From NCBI GenBank assembly GCA_020636645.1, contig JACJXO010000001.1:1-64000 (forward strand): a DNA stretch of 64,000 bases. The letters run 5' to 3'. The notes under the pieces are model-generated. The model had not been told where the DNA came from. It searched no databases and saw only the letters and a list, made by a program, of their open reading frames with translations. Numbering within the stretch: the stretch's first letter is position 1; each line of letters opens with the position of its first letter. Shown here piece after piece: positions 9,410 through 17,925 of the stretch. The DNA is from Chitinophagales bacterium (GTDB lineage Bacteria > Bacteroidota > Bacteroidia > Chitinophagales > BACL12). The position numbers and the translations under genes are program-made.

Positions 9410-11545
9410 ATGGCCAAAAAGAAAAAGATCAATAAACCAACCGGAGGGCGCAGTGGCAACTTGGCCAAAGACCTGCTTGAATTCATAGGCGAACGACCTG
9501 CCAAAGGGCAGTCGCTCAAGAACATTCTCAAGTGGTCTGTGAAACAGGCCGAGGGAGCAGGCATCTTCGATGCGATGGAAGATCTTCTGTATGCACAGCA
9601 GATAGAAGAATACCAGCAGGATAAATTCCGCCTCTTACAGAAAGACAGTGGTGGCAGTTCTGTGATCGGCGTGGTGGACATTACCCGTTCCGGCAATGCC
9701 TATGTGCTGATAGATGGCAGACTCAACGATGTGTTCGTGGCTGCCCGCAATACCAACCGAGCCTTCAACGGCGATACGGTCAGGGTCAGACTGCGTGCAG
9801 GAAAAAAAGGAAAACCGGAAGGCGAGATCGTGGAGGTCATCAAACGGGCCCGCGATACGTTCATCGGTCATTTGCGCATGAACGATGGCTTTGCATTCGT
9901 GGAAACGGACAAAGCCTTTAACAACTACGATTTCTTCATTGCACCGGAAGAGGTAAGACGCAGCAAAGCCCAGGATGGCGAACGGGTCATCGTGCGGCTC
10001 AAAGACTGGCCGCCTGCCATGAAGAGTCCCATCGGTCAGATCGTTTCCCGCCTGCAACCCGCCGGCGATCACGAGAGTGACATGCAGGCCATCATGGTGG
10101 AGACAGGCATACAGTATGTCTTTCCGAAAGAGGTGGACCAGGAAGCGGAGAAGATCAGCAATGACATTCCGGAAGAGGAGATCAGGCTGCGCAGGGATAT
10201 GCGCAGTACCTGGACCATCACTATTGACCCGCACGATGCGAAAGATTTTGATGACGCCATCAGCCTGAAACAACTGGACAACGGGCGATGGGAAGTAGGT
10301 GTGCACATTGCCGATGTGTCGCACTATGTCACGCCCGGAACAGCCATCGACAAGGAAGCCTACAGCCGGGCTACTTCCGTTTATCTGGTGGATCGTGTCA
10401 TCCCCATGCTTCCTGAAAAACTTTCCAATAATATCTGTTCACTGGTTCCCCACCAGGACAGGCTGGTATTCAGTGCCATTTTTGAAATGGATGAAGAAGG
10501 AAAGGTGCATAAGGAATGGTTTGGAAAATCTGTCATTCACAGCGACAGAAGATTCACCTATGAAGAAGCGCAGGAGGTCATCGAAGATCGTCTGGATGAA
10601 TACAAGGCAGAAATACATACCCTGAACAAGATCGCTCTTGCCTTGCGCAACGAGAGATTCAGGAAGGGAGCTGTTGCTTTTGAGACCCAGGAAGTGAAAT
10701 TCATCCTGGACGAAAACAAGAAGCCGGTGGGTCTTTATGTCAAGGAAAGAAAGGCTGCTCACATGCTCATTGAAGATCTCATGCTGCTGGCCAACAGGAA
10801 AGTAGCTGAGTTCATGTCTAAGATCCAGCCGCCTGTACCTTTTGTTTTCAGGGTGCACGATTTTCCGGATATGGACAGGCTGGAGGAGTTCAGCATGATG
10901 GCCAGAAGATTCGGCTATAAGGTTCGTTTTGATCAACCGAATCAGGTAAGTGCCAGGATGAATGAACTGATGAAGGAGATCCAGGGCAAGCCGGAACAGA
11001 ATGTACTCGAGACCATGGCCATTCGTTGTATGGCCAAGGCTGTTTATACCACCAACAATATCGGTCATTACGGACTTGCTTTCCCGCACTATACCCATTT
11101 CACCTCTCCTATCCGCAGATACCCCGACCTGATGGTGCACCGCAGTCTTTTCCACCAGTTGCACAACATGCCCCGCTGGGCAAGCAAGGAAGAACTGGAA
11201 GAGAAATGCAGACATTCATCGGCCATGGAACGTAAAGCCATGGAAGCAGAGCGGGAAAGTGTCAAGTACAAGCAGGTGGAATTTCTTATGGGACATGTGG
11301 GTGAAGAGTTCGATGGGGTTATCAGTGGCATACAGCATTACGGCATCTTCGTGGAACTGGTTCAGAACAAATGCGAAGGACTTGTGCGGACAGACAGCGT
11401 CAGAGATGAGCTGATCTATGATGAGGCTAAACGCGAATTGAGAAGTATGACCGGAGGCCGCACCTTCCGTATGGGTGAAACTGTTCGCATCAAAGTACAG
11501 AAGGCCGATCTGGATGCCCGTCAGCTGGACTTTGTGCTGGCATAA
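9410..11545 (+). CDS. rnr: Ribonuclease R (VacB/RNB family 3'-5' exoribonuclease)
   Basis: Processive 3'-5' exoribonuclease that degrades structured RNA. With the ATG at 9410 (right after the upstream stop) it has 711 residues starting MAKKKKINK, a basic leader. An N-terminal helix-turn-helix-like region precedes cold-shock domains (about 80-230), then the RNB catalytic domain. That domain has the DPHDAKDFDDAISL motif, whose clustered aspartates bind magnesium, followed by HIADVSHYV and HYTHFTSPIRRYPDLMVHR. A C-terminal S1 domain starts at FDGVISGIQHYGIFVEL. All key motifs are intact. An earlier in-frame ATG at 9350 lies inside the upstream gene and is rejected. A hairpin at 11550-11575 follows the stop. 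Confidence 0.97.
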   Translation: MAKKKKINKPTGGRSGNLAKDLLEFIGERPAKGQSLKNILKWSVKQAEGAGIFDAMEDLLYAQQIEEYQQDKFRLLQKDSGGSSVIGVVDITRSGNAYVLIDGRLNDVFVAARNTNRAFNGDTVRVRLRAGKKGKPEGEIVEVIKRARDTFIGHLRMNDGFAFVETDKAFNNYDFFIAPEEVRRSKAQDGERVIVRLKDWPPAMKSPIGQIVSRLQPAGDHESDMQAIMVETGIQYVFPKEVDQEAEKISNDIPEEEIRLRRDMRSTWTITIDPHDAKDFDDAISLKQLDNGRWEVGVHIADVSHYVTPGTAIDKEAYSRATSVYLVDRVIPMLPEKLSNNICSLVPHQDRLVFSAIFEMDEEGKVHKEWFGKSVIHSDRRFTYEEAQEVIEDRLDEYKAEIHTLNKIALALRNERFRKGAVAFETQEVKFILDENKKPVGLYVKERKAAHMLIEDLMLLANRKVAEFMSKIQPPVPFVFRVHDFPDMDRLEEFSMMARRFGYKVRFDQPNQVSARMNELMKEIQGKPEQNVLETMAIRCMAKAVYTTNNIGHYGLAFPHYTHFTSPIRRYPDLMVHRSLFHQLHNMPRWASKEELEEKCRHSSAMERKAMEAERESVKYKQVEFLMGHVGEEFDGVISGIQHYGIFVELVQNKCEGLVRTDSVRDELIYDEAKRELRSMTGGRTFRMGETVRIKVQKADLDARQLDFVLA

Positions 11546-11575
11546 AAAATCCGGCGAACCATTCGGTCCGCCGGA
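11544..11575 (-). terminator. Intrinsic terminator of the choice-of-anchor-like gene
   Basis: A 7-bp stem (TCCGGCG / CGCCGGA) with extra inner pairing, followed on the minus strand by a run of T (the A-run at 11544-11549). It is located in the convergent junction with rnr and lacks a T-run for the plus strand, where it may act only weakly. Confidence 0.7.
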
Positions 11576-11602
11576 ACACACATATATAGAAATCAGGTCT
11601 TG

Positions 11603-13576
11603 TTATTGTACCACCGCAATGCGGGTGCTGAAAGCCACTCCGTTGTTGCTGGTCACCTGGCAGGTATAGGTGCCTGCAGGCATTTGCTGTACATCAACCG
11701 GATAAGTTACCCAGTTGCTGCCGTCGTTCTCTACGTTTCCGGTAAACACCATACGACCGGTGATGTCAAACAGACGCAGGTTCCAGTTTCCGGCCGGCAG
11801 ATCATTCAGGACTATATTCACATGATCGCTTGCAGGATTCGGGTAAGCGTTGATGCCCAGTGCGAGATCTTCTTCACCCAGCATGCTGCGCATACCATCA
11901 CAGGGACCCGGAGTTCCGCCAAGTGTAACCAAAGCTTCTGCTACCGTAATGGGGAGACAGTAGCTTACTCCGTCATAGCAAACGGAAACTTTACTGGCTC
12001 CACAGGCATAGTCAGTGTAATAGATGGCAATGCTGCCACTCACCTCATTACTGGTAACCAGCAGGTTTCTTCCGTTCGGACTCTGTGTGGCTGGAATAAA
12101 CAGGAGGCCTTCCGGGCCATAATCGCCGGATGCATCATCTTCAGGATCAACACTGAAATCGCGGCTGTTGGTGTGGGTTACGAAAGACGGTGAAGCAGGA
12201 TCGCTCATATCGTACACCATGATCTCGCCCATTCTTTCCAGGCCGAGAAACAGGTATGGGTTCTTGAATATTCTCCCGATGGCGAGGACCTCAGGCTCAG
12301 GGCCTTTATCATCGCTTCGGTTTTTCAGGTCCTGGTTGTCATTGGAAGCATTGAAGTTATCAGGATACCAGGCAGCGGTCAGTTGCTCCAGTTCATCACC
12401 TGAATCATAGACCAGGTTTCCTGCCAGATCCCACACAGAAAAACTGCGGGCACCATAAGTGTACAATTCATCATAATCGCCATCGCCATCAATATCACCC
12501 ATCGTATTGATGATCTTCAGCCTCCCGATACTGTCATCGTTCTGAAGGCCGGCATAATTCGGAAAGGCAACAGTATCCAGTATAACATCTTTTATACGAT
12601 CTTCTTCACTGAATGCATCATAATCACGGCTATCACCTTCATTGGCTGTGATCAGATAGGCACCGCTACCGGCTCTCAGAAAGCCTATTGCATCAGGCAT
12701 AAAGAGCCCTTTAACCGGCCAGTTAACAATGTCGATATTGTCTGCCTTATCTGATGCATCCAGCCCGTTTCCAGGCAGCATATGGTCTTTAAATCCAAGA
12801 CCAACCAGCCCGACAATTGCGGGTGATTCTATCTGGACAATGGCAACTGCATTCGCTTCCTGAATAGTTACATAGGCAAACTTTGAGTTGGATGACACAG
12901 CAATATATTCCGGTTCCAGATCCATGGCCACAGAAGCTCCGGGACCATTTATTTTGATGGAGGGATCCAGGACAGCATCATTGAATGCAGAAAAATCAAG
13001 TGTTGTCACGTCATCTGCTGTCAGTGCAGGAATACCGGCACGCAGGTCAATAATACTGATGGTACCCAATGGGTCTGTGAGGTAATCATCGCTTGGTTCC
13101 CCTTCATTGGCGGTCAGGGCAAAATCGCCGTTCGGAGTAATGGTGATCATATCAGGCAGAGCACCAACTTCCAGACTGTTCACATAGTTGCCATCGGCAT
13201 CAAAAAATACCACGCTGCCGTTGTCTGTTTTGACATCTGCCTCCACAGCACAAGCCAGGAAGCCACTTCGAAATGCTACGCTGTTAGCTCCTGAACCGTA
13301 AGCTGACAGGTCAATACTAAACAAGAGGGCCGGTGCTTCCGGGTCACTGATATCCAGCACATCTACTTGTCCGGTAAAGGCATTGGTTGAAAATAATCGC
13401 TGACTTTGCGGATCATAAGCGGCAATTTCGGTTGCGCTTTCTCCAAAGGTCATTGTTTCATACCTGCCTGCCGGCTGAAGGTCAATAAATGCATTCTGAG
13501 CTTTCAGACTCTGTGCGGTCATGGCCAGCACAAGGGCTGCACCTGCCATTCTGAGCCATAGGTTGGTTCGTTTCAT
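11603..13576 (-). CDS. Choice-of-anchor I-like secreted beta-propeller protein with T9SS domain
   Basis: A 657-residue exported protein. A signal peptide ends near LKAQNAFIDL (residue about 26). The body resembles the choice-of-anchor I family, a YncE/phytase-like propeller often annotated near alkaline phosphatases. Typical segments are YDPQSQRLFSTNAFTGQVDVLDISDP, GALPDMITITPNGDFALTANEGEPSDDY and FLRAGSGAYLITANEGDSRDYD. The region EPEVLAIGRIFKNPYLFLGLERMGEIMVYDMSDPA also fits. The C-terminus is a T9SS type A domain (INAYPNPASDHVNIV, ending GTYTCQVTSNNGVAFSTRIAVVQ). Surface or extracellular location is inferred from that domain. No catalytic residues can be named. The promoter may lie 80-110 nt upstream (TATCTTTA on the minus strand near 13677-13684), leaving a long leader. 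Confidence 0.85.
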   Translation of the reverse strand: MKRTNLWLRMAGAALVLAMTAQSLKAQNAFIDLQPAGRYETMTFGESATEIAAYDPQSQRLFSTNAFTGQVDVLDISDPEAPALLFSIDLSAYGSGANSVAFRSGFLACAVEADVKTDNGSVVFFDADGNYVNSLEVGALPDMITITPNGDFALTANEGEPSDDYLTDPLGTISIIDLRAGIPALTADDVTTLDFSAFNDAVLDPSIKINGPGASVAMDLEPEYIAVSSNSKFAYVTIQEANAVAIVQIESPAIVGLVGLGFKDHMLPGNGLDASDKADNIDIVNWPVKGLFMPDAIGFLRAGSGAYLITANEGDSRDYDAFSEEDRIKDVILDTVAFPNYAGLQNDDSIGRLKIINTMGDIDGDGDYDELYTYGARSFSVWDLAGNLVYDSGDELEQLTAAWYPDNFNASNDNQDLKNRSDDKGPEPEVLAIGRIFKNPYLFLGLERMGEIMVYDMSDPASPSFVTHTNSRDFSVDPEDDASGDYGPEGLLFIPATQSPNGRNLLVTSNEVSGSIAIYYTDYACGASKVSVCYDGVSYCLPITVAEALVTLGGTPGPCDGMRSMLGEEDLALGINAYPNPASDHVNIVLNDLPAGNWNLRLFDITGRMVFTGNVENDGSNWVTYPVDVQQMPAGTYTCQVTSNNGVAFSTRIAVVQ

Positions 13577-13753
13577 CTTGGATTGAGTTTGGGGCGAAGC
13601 TCTCCATTGAACCTTAACTCAATTAGTATATGGTATTATGAAAATGTCATTACATCCTGAAGTGCATGTGAGAAAAATAAAGATAGCGTTAGGCGAAGGT
13701 GAATTCAGTTGTTGACAAATGATAGCCATTTGTGGCTTTGAGGGCCTGCAACT

Positions 13754-14485
13754 CTAGAAACCCTGAAGAGGTTTTACCGGATCCCGAAAAGTAAAAGCAG
13801 GAAGCGAATCAGGCAGTTTGATATTGGTGATCTTACCGAACGATCCCCTGCCGGAAGACAGGCGGATCTTGCCGTACCATTTGTAGTCTGTCCAGGGGGT
13901 GATGATGGTGGGCTGCTCTTCGTCTGTCCTGATATAATAATCCCACTGCAGCACGTCATAGGTGCCGGGGTCAATATGAATGTGGTATTTGTTGAGAGGT
14001 GTAGCCCCTACCTGCAGGAAGGTCAGCTCCAGTACTTCGGTCTCTTTTCCATCCACTGTTTCTCCTTTGCCCATGTAGTGGAGGATGACTCCTTTGTCCA
14101 GCAGCTTGAACGGCATGAACAGCCAGTAGCTGTCGTTCATCCAGATGGTTCTGCCCTTGTCCAGGTAGTAAGCCAGAGAATCTGTATCGGTCATGCGTTT
14201 ACCATCGCGGGCTACCATAACTTTGTCTGCTCGCAGGTTGACGATGATGGTGAGCGGCTGATCGAGGTAGTCGATCCGTACATCTCCGTTCCATTTATCC
14301 CAGGTGATGGTGCGCTTCTCGAAGAATTGCCAGCTGATGTAGGGCACATTGCGAAACGCAGTGGTTCCACCCATGGCATTAATGACATTGGTAGCAAGTG
14401 CTTTTTCACGGGTGACCACCTGGGCAAAAACGGAAGAAACTGAAAAGGATAACAACAGGAAGGCGATACAAATGCGATGCTTCAT
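13754..14485 (-). CDS. Exported LolA-like protein of unknown function (DUF6503-like)
   Basis: A 243-residue protein with a clear signal peptide (MKHRICIAFLLLSFSVSSVFAQ). The rest is beta-rich and follows the pattern of Bacteroidota proteins distantly related to LolA/outer-membrane lipoprotein carrier folds: an N-terminal ALATNVINAMGGTTAF segment, then alternating strands such as ISWQFFEKRTITWDKW and KVMVARDGKR. It has no lipobox, since the residue after cleavage is Gln. The stop codon lies 177 nt from the start of the choice-of-anchor-like gene, so it may have its own transcript. I infer periplasmic location. The assignment to DUF6503 is by resemblance only. Confidence 0.7.
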   Translation of the reverse strand: MKHRICIAFLLLSFSVSSVFAQVVTREKALATNVINAMGGTTAFRNVPYISWQFFEKRTITWDKWNGDVRIDYLDQPLTIIVNLRADKVMVARDGKRMTDTDSLAYYLDKGRTIWMNDSYWLFMPFKLLDKGVILHYMGKGETVDGKETEVLELTFLQVGATPLNKYHIHIDPGTYDVLQWDYYIRTDEEQPTIITPWTDYKWYGKIRLSSGRGSFGKITNIKLPDSLPAFTFRDPVKPLQGF

Positions 14486-14584
14486 TTCCGGACTCAGTTA
14501 GACTGTTTCTTACAAATACTATGTGTGATCCGGTTTGGTTCCTCCTATCACAAGCCGTCCACCTTCCTCATCAGTTTGCAAGAA

Positions 14585-14611
14585 AAAACCCCGGTTTGCA
14601 GCCGGGGTTTT
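14585..14611 (-). terminator. Terminator, 10-bp stem
   Basis: AAAACCCCGG pairs with CCGGGGTTTT around a 7-nt loop, with T-runs on both sides. It follows the modular T9SS gene on the minus strand and could work in both directions. Confidence 0.85.
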
Positions 14612-14646
14612 CAACCAAAACAGGTTTCCAATGGCAAAAACCAGAT

Positions 14647-17049
14647 TTATCTGGAAACCTCTATCTTCTGTGTTACAGAACCTGAGGATGTTTGAATCTG
14701 AAGCAAATATAAACCGTTTGGAAATGACCTCAAATCCAGCTCTGAAATATTTTTACCAACAGTATATAACAGGTTCATTTTCAACAAATTATTACCACTT
14801 ATATCCTGCATCACGAGCACTGCCTCGCCTGACTCTTTGGCAGTAAATTGAACTGTCATATTGTCTGAAACCGGATTGGGATAGACCACTAAATATTGGT
14901 TATCAATCAGGTCTGACAAGGCATCTACCATAGTTACGGTAACCTCATAAGCCCTGCCGGTTCCGGAAACAGGCGCATAGCAGGTATAGGTAACGGGCGA
15001 GCTGAAATCCTGGGTGGTACCTGAAGGCGGATCAAGGGTAACACCGGTTATGGTCACTGTGGGCGACAGGGAAGATACGTCTGTTCCGGACGGAACTTCC
15101 ACGGTGATGGTCTGAGCATCCTGGTCAATGGTACCGGTAGCGCCCAGTCCGTCAAAACTGAATGCAGTGATCTTATTGGGATACTCTGTACTGAAGCCGG
15201 CAATATCATTCAGATCACGGGGCTCCAGTTTGAAATTGCTGAAGCTGTAGGTCAGAATACCCTGGATCCAGTCCATCGGTTCTCCGACGGTCACACTATC
15301 TGCTGCAAACTCGAACGGCACTTCGTAAGACAGATCGTCGGCCCGGAGTCCTGTTCCAGCAACATTGTCTGTATTGAAACGCCATTCGCCAAAAGGCCCG
15401 CCGGGTGCATCCGGGTTATTGCTGGTAGTATAGACGTCTTCAAAACGGATGAACATACTTTCATAGGCTTCGGCCTGGTCAAATACCTGGGCATTGATGG
15501 ATTCAGGGTCAAGGCCGGTTACCGGTTCATACAGGTCTTCAGTGCCTATTACCGTGATGGTCACTGAGTCGAGCAGGGTAGCCCCAAAATCTTCCCGAAC
15601 CATGGCAGAAGTAATGCGGATCTTATCTCCACGCAACAATTCTGTTGTGCCATCACCAGGCTGAGAATAGATGCGGATACCACTCCAGGGGCTGTCATCA
15701 TCCTGGACGATCAGCCAACCCAGGTCGTAGGTCTGGCGACTTGCCATCACAACAGCTTCGATGTCCATGTTGAAGGCATGGTCACTCACCCAGATGGAAG
15801 TACCGGAAGCAGCGGGTGTGTACTGGATCTGCACTATGTGCTGGATACCGTCATCGAACACCTGGTAGATAACAGGAGATACACTGCCCGGGGTTTCTAT
15901 ACTGTTGCCATCTGCATCTTCAGCATAGATATAGAAGTTTACATACTCACCATCCACACCCGGACCAGGAATGCTGGCTTCCCAGGTATCGCCTGCCGTA
16001 TTGATCATATCAGCAGATGACCAGGCTGTACTGCCATACCCGTAGGAGTAATTCAGGGAAGCACCGGCCACCGTTCCGTCAATGTCAGTAATGGTAGCAG
16101 TGACAGTTACACTTTCGGTTGAAGTTGGCACATAAGGATCGCGGTTGATATTGGTAACAGAAGGCGGTGATGCCAGTTCCGGACCTACATCGCCGGGAGT
16201 GAGCGGAGCCAGCGAGTAGGCTGTACCGCCGTAAGCTTCCATGATGACCCCACGAACATATTCGAGGTAGGTTCCGGTAGTAGGGGGTGTAAATTCATCA
16301 GGGGTAGCTGTTTCGCCGGCTGCACCACCACTCCATATGGAGCATTCATCGTCGGTATTGGTATCGTTCCGGTAGAATCCGGAAGCATCTCTGATCTGGA
16401 TCTTGTTACCATCGGCATCCTGCAGATACCAGGTCCATCGGAAATCGCCGAAGGGTGCCACATCCACCACAAAGACGTTATTGAACTGCACATAAACACC
16501 TTCATAAGCTTCTCCGGTCACGGTCTCCTGGATCTGTCCGCCACCACCATCGCTGGTGGAGAAGACATCAATACCCAGCACTTCCGGGTCTGGTACTGAT
16601 GAAAAACCGATGATTGACGATGGCTCATCTATCAGCACGATCTGGGTGTTCTCATCAAAAGTTCCTATGATTCCGGCACATTCCACCACATTACCCACCT
16701 GGAAATTGTCGATGAACAAAGTGGCATCGTTGAGTTCTTCCAGGGTTCCGCCATAGCCGGAAGCACCGGGGTCAATAAGCACATGCAGGCCGGTCCACTC
16801 GCCGGTTTCGGTCTCGTCAACCAGAAAAGTGCCTATTCGGCTGCCTGAGGTGGACAACGCATAGGTACAGGGGTCAAAAATGACGATGCCTTGTACAATG
16901 ACCGTATCACCGTCATAGAGTGACAGATCGTCTTCTGCAACAAGGCTGGCTTCATCACGAAACTGTAAATCGTGGATGCTGACCGTTGGCCATTGTGCGT
17001 AAGTTGCTGTAAAACAAGAGATTAATACAATAATGAGTAATTGCTTCAT
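14647..17049 (-). CDS. Modular secreted protein with T9SS domain
   Basis: An 800-residue exported protein. Its signal peptide is MKQLLIIVLISCFTATYAQ. Two similar OB-fold-like modules are visible: one at residues about 20-280, with FVDETETGEWTGLHVLI and YVQFNNVFVVD, and one at about 400-620, with WLIVQDDDSPWSGIRIYSQPGDG, MFIRFEDVYTT and WIQGILTYSFSNFKLEPRDLNDI. This resembles surface nuclease-associated or DUF5689-like modules. Between them is an Ig/Fn3-like domain (SVTVTATITDIDGTV). A second domain at about 640-700 may be a DUF5018-like or Ig domain (GTIDQDAQTITVEVPSGTDV). The C-terminus is a T9SS type A domain (VYPNPVSDNM to KIEVSR). No catalytic motif seen. A perfect -7 box (TACCTTTG) lies at 17069-17076. 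Confidence 0.83.
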   Translation of the reverse strand: MKQLLIIVLISCFTATYAQWPTVSIHDLQFRDEASLVAEDDLSLYDGDTVIVQGIVIFDPCTYALSTSGSRIGTFLVDETETGEWTGLHVLIDPGASGYGGTLEELNDATLFIDNFQVGNVVECAGIIGTFDENTQIVLIDEPSSIIGFSSVPDPEVLGIDVFSTSDGGGGQIQETVTGEAYEGVYVQFNNVFVVDVAPFGDFRWTWYLQDADGNKIQIRDASGFYRNDTNTDDECSIWSGGAAGETATPDEFTPPTTGTYLEYVRGVIMEAYGGTAYSLAPLTPGDVGPELASPPSVTNINRDPYVPTSTESVTVTATITDIDGTVAGASLNYSYGYGSTAWSSADMINTAGDTWEASIPGPGVDGEYVNFYIYAEDADGNSIETPGSVSPVIYQVFDDGIQHIVQIQYTPAASGTSIWVSDHAFNMDIEAVVMASRQTYDLGWLIVQDDDSPWSGIRIYSQPGDGTTELLRGDKIRITSAMVREDFGATLLDSVTITVIGTEDLYEPVTGLDPESINAQVFDQAEAYESMFIRFEDVYTTSNNPDAPGGPFGEWRFNTDNVAGTGLRADDLSYEVPFEFAADSVTVGEPMDWIQGILTYSFSNFKLEPRDLNDIAGFSTEYPNKITAFSFDGLGATGTIDQDAQTITVEVPSGTDVSSLSPTVTITGVTLDPPSGTTQDFSSPVTYTCYAPVSGTGRAYEVTVTMVDALSDLIDNQYLVVYPNPVSDNMTVQFTAKESGEAVLVMQDISGNNLLKMNLLYTVGKNISELDLRSFPNGLYLLQIQTSSGSVTQKIEVSR

Positions 17050-17068
17050 GATCCTTTAAGCTTTGCAG

Positions 17069-17076
17069 CAAAGGTA
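17069..17076 (-). promoter_or_regulatory. -7 box TACCTTTG of the modular T9SS gene
   Basis: Exact TAnnTTTG match on the minus strand, 19 nt before the ATG at 17049. No TTG at the expected -33 spacing. Confidence 0.5.
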
Positions 17077-17132
17077 AAAAGCCACTTTGAAGTGTTTCGT
17101 ACTGATTACGTTAAAACTATATTAACCCACAT

Positions 17133-17738
17133 TTACTGCACACCAATGGTGCACCCCAGCTGGATACAGGGATTGTAAAAGTCGGTGGAAGGGCTCAGAC
17201 TGGCGTTTACAGCCCGCAGAGAAATGATAATGGGCGGCCCGCCAAAGACCCTTTTGTGGAAATCGTATCCTGTTCCCATTCCGAAAGTGGGCAGAAAAGC
17301 GCTGCGACTGTCCATGATCACGGTCTCAAAATCCTGTTCTCCAAGTGGCAGCTTATCACTGCCAAAGCGCTGACAGTAGGCTCCGCCGAAAAAGATGTCA
17401 AAGATGATGCCTCTGTCATAGATGACCCGGTAGTCCAGTTCCAGACCGGCATACAGGTTCACAATGGATTCCGGATACAGGATGAATCCAAAATTGGGAA
17501 CGAACAGCAACTGCTTGTCAATGACCTTCATGCCGCTTTCGCAACGGATCTTTTCGGTGCGGGTCCACAGAAAATCGAGCTCCGGGCCTAACTGCACACC
17601 CGGATGGTTGATATCGTAAGAGAAATAGTTGATGCGGAAAGGATTGACATGCCCGCGACGCTGGTGCCCGAAAGAATTGCTTTGAGCCGATACCCCCAGG
17701 GTGAACAACAAACATCCGGTAAAGAAAAGGGTGCGCAT
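17133..17738 (-). CDS. Secreted or outer-membrane-like protein of unknown function
   Basis: A 201-residue protein with signal peptide MRTLFFTGCLLFTLGVSAQ. The mature part has many alternating aromatic and hydrophobic strands (FLWTRTEKIRCESGMKV, NLYAGLELDYRVIYDRGIIFDIFFGGAY, FGGPPIIISLRAVNA), suggesting a small outer-membrane beta-barrel, but the last residue is Gln rather than Phe. It has no lipobox. It stands alone between the modular T9SS gene and the DUF4139 gene. A perfect -7 box (TAAATTTG) at 17746-17753 sits 7 nt upstream of the ATG, so any leader is very short. Function unrecognised. Confidence 0.68.
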   Translation of the reverse strand: MRTLFFTGCLLFTLGVSAQSNSFGHQRRGHVNPFRINYFSYDINHPGVQLGPELDFLWTRTEKIRCESGMKVIDKQLLFVPNFGFILYPESIVNLYAGLELDYRVIYDRGIIFDIFFGGAYCQRFGSDKLPLGEQDFETVIMDSRSAFLPTFGMGTGYDFHKRVFGGPPIIISLRAVNASLSPSTDFYNPCIQLGCTIGVQ

Positions 17739-17745
17739 ATCTGCA

Positions 17746-17753
17746 CAAATTTA
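17746..17753 (-). promoter_or_regulatory. -7 box TAAATTTG of the small barrel-like gene
   Basis: Exact TAnnTTTG match, 7 nt before the ATG at 17738 (minus strand). The transcript would be nearly leaderless. Confidence 0.5.
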
Positions 17754-17886
17754 CGAAATCAAGCGGAGAGGGTTTGTGAATAAGACGTTAAGACCAGCGT
17801 CAATGTTTGGTATGATGTGACAATTTACACCGATTCCAATTGGGAGGTAGTGAGTGAGTGAGGCGTGAGCAGTTGGTCAAAAAAAA

Positions 17887-17906
17887 CGCCGCCCTTCCGG
17901 GCGGCG
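17887..17906 (-). terminator. Terminator of the DUF4139 gene
   Basis: An 8-bp perfect stem (CGCCGCCC / GGGCGGCG) with TTCC loop, followed on the minus strand by eight T. It ends 20 nt downstream of the stop. Confidence 0.9.
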
Positions 17907-17925
17907 CTGCTTTGAATCAGACGTC

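Noticed and set aside
10439..11215. Minus-strand 258-codon frame inside rnr
   Set aside because: Antisense to conserved RNase R motifs; no family match.
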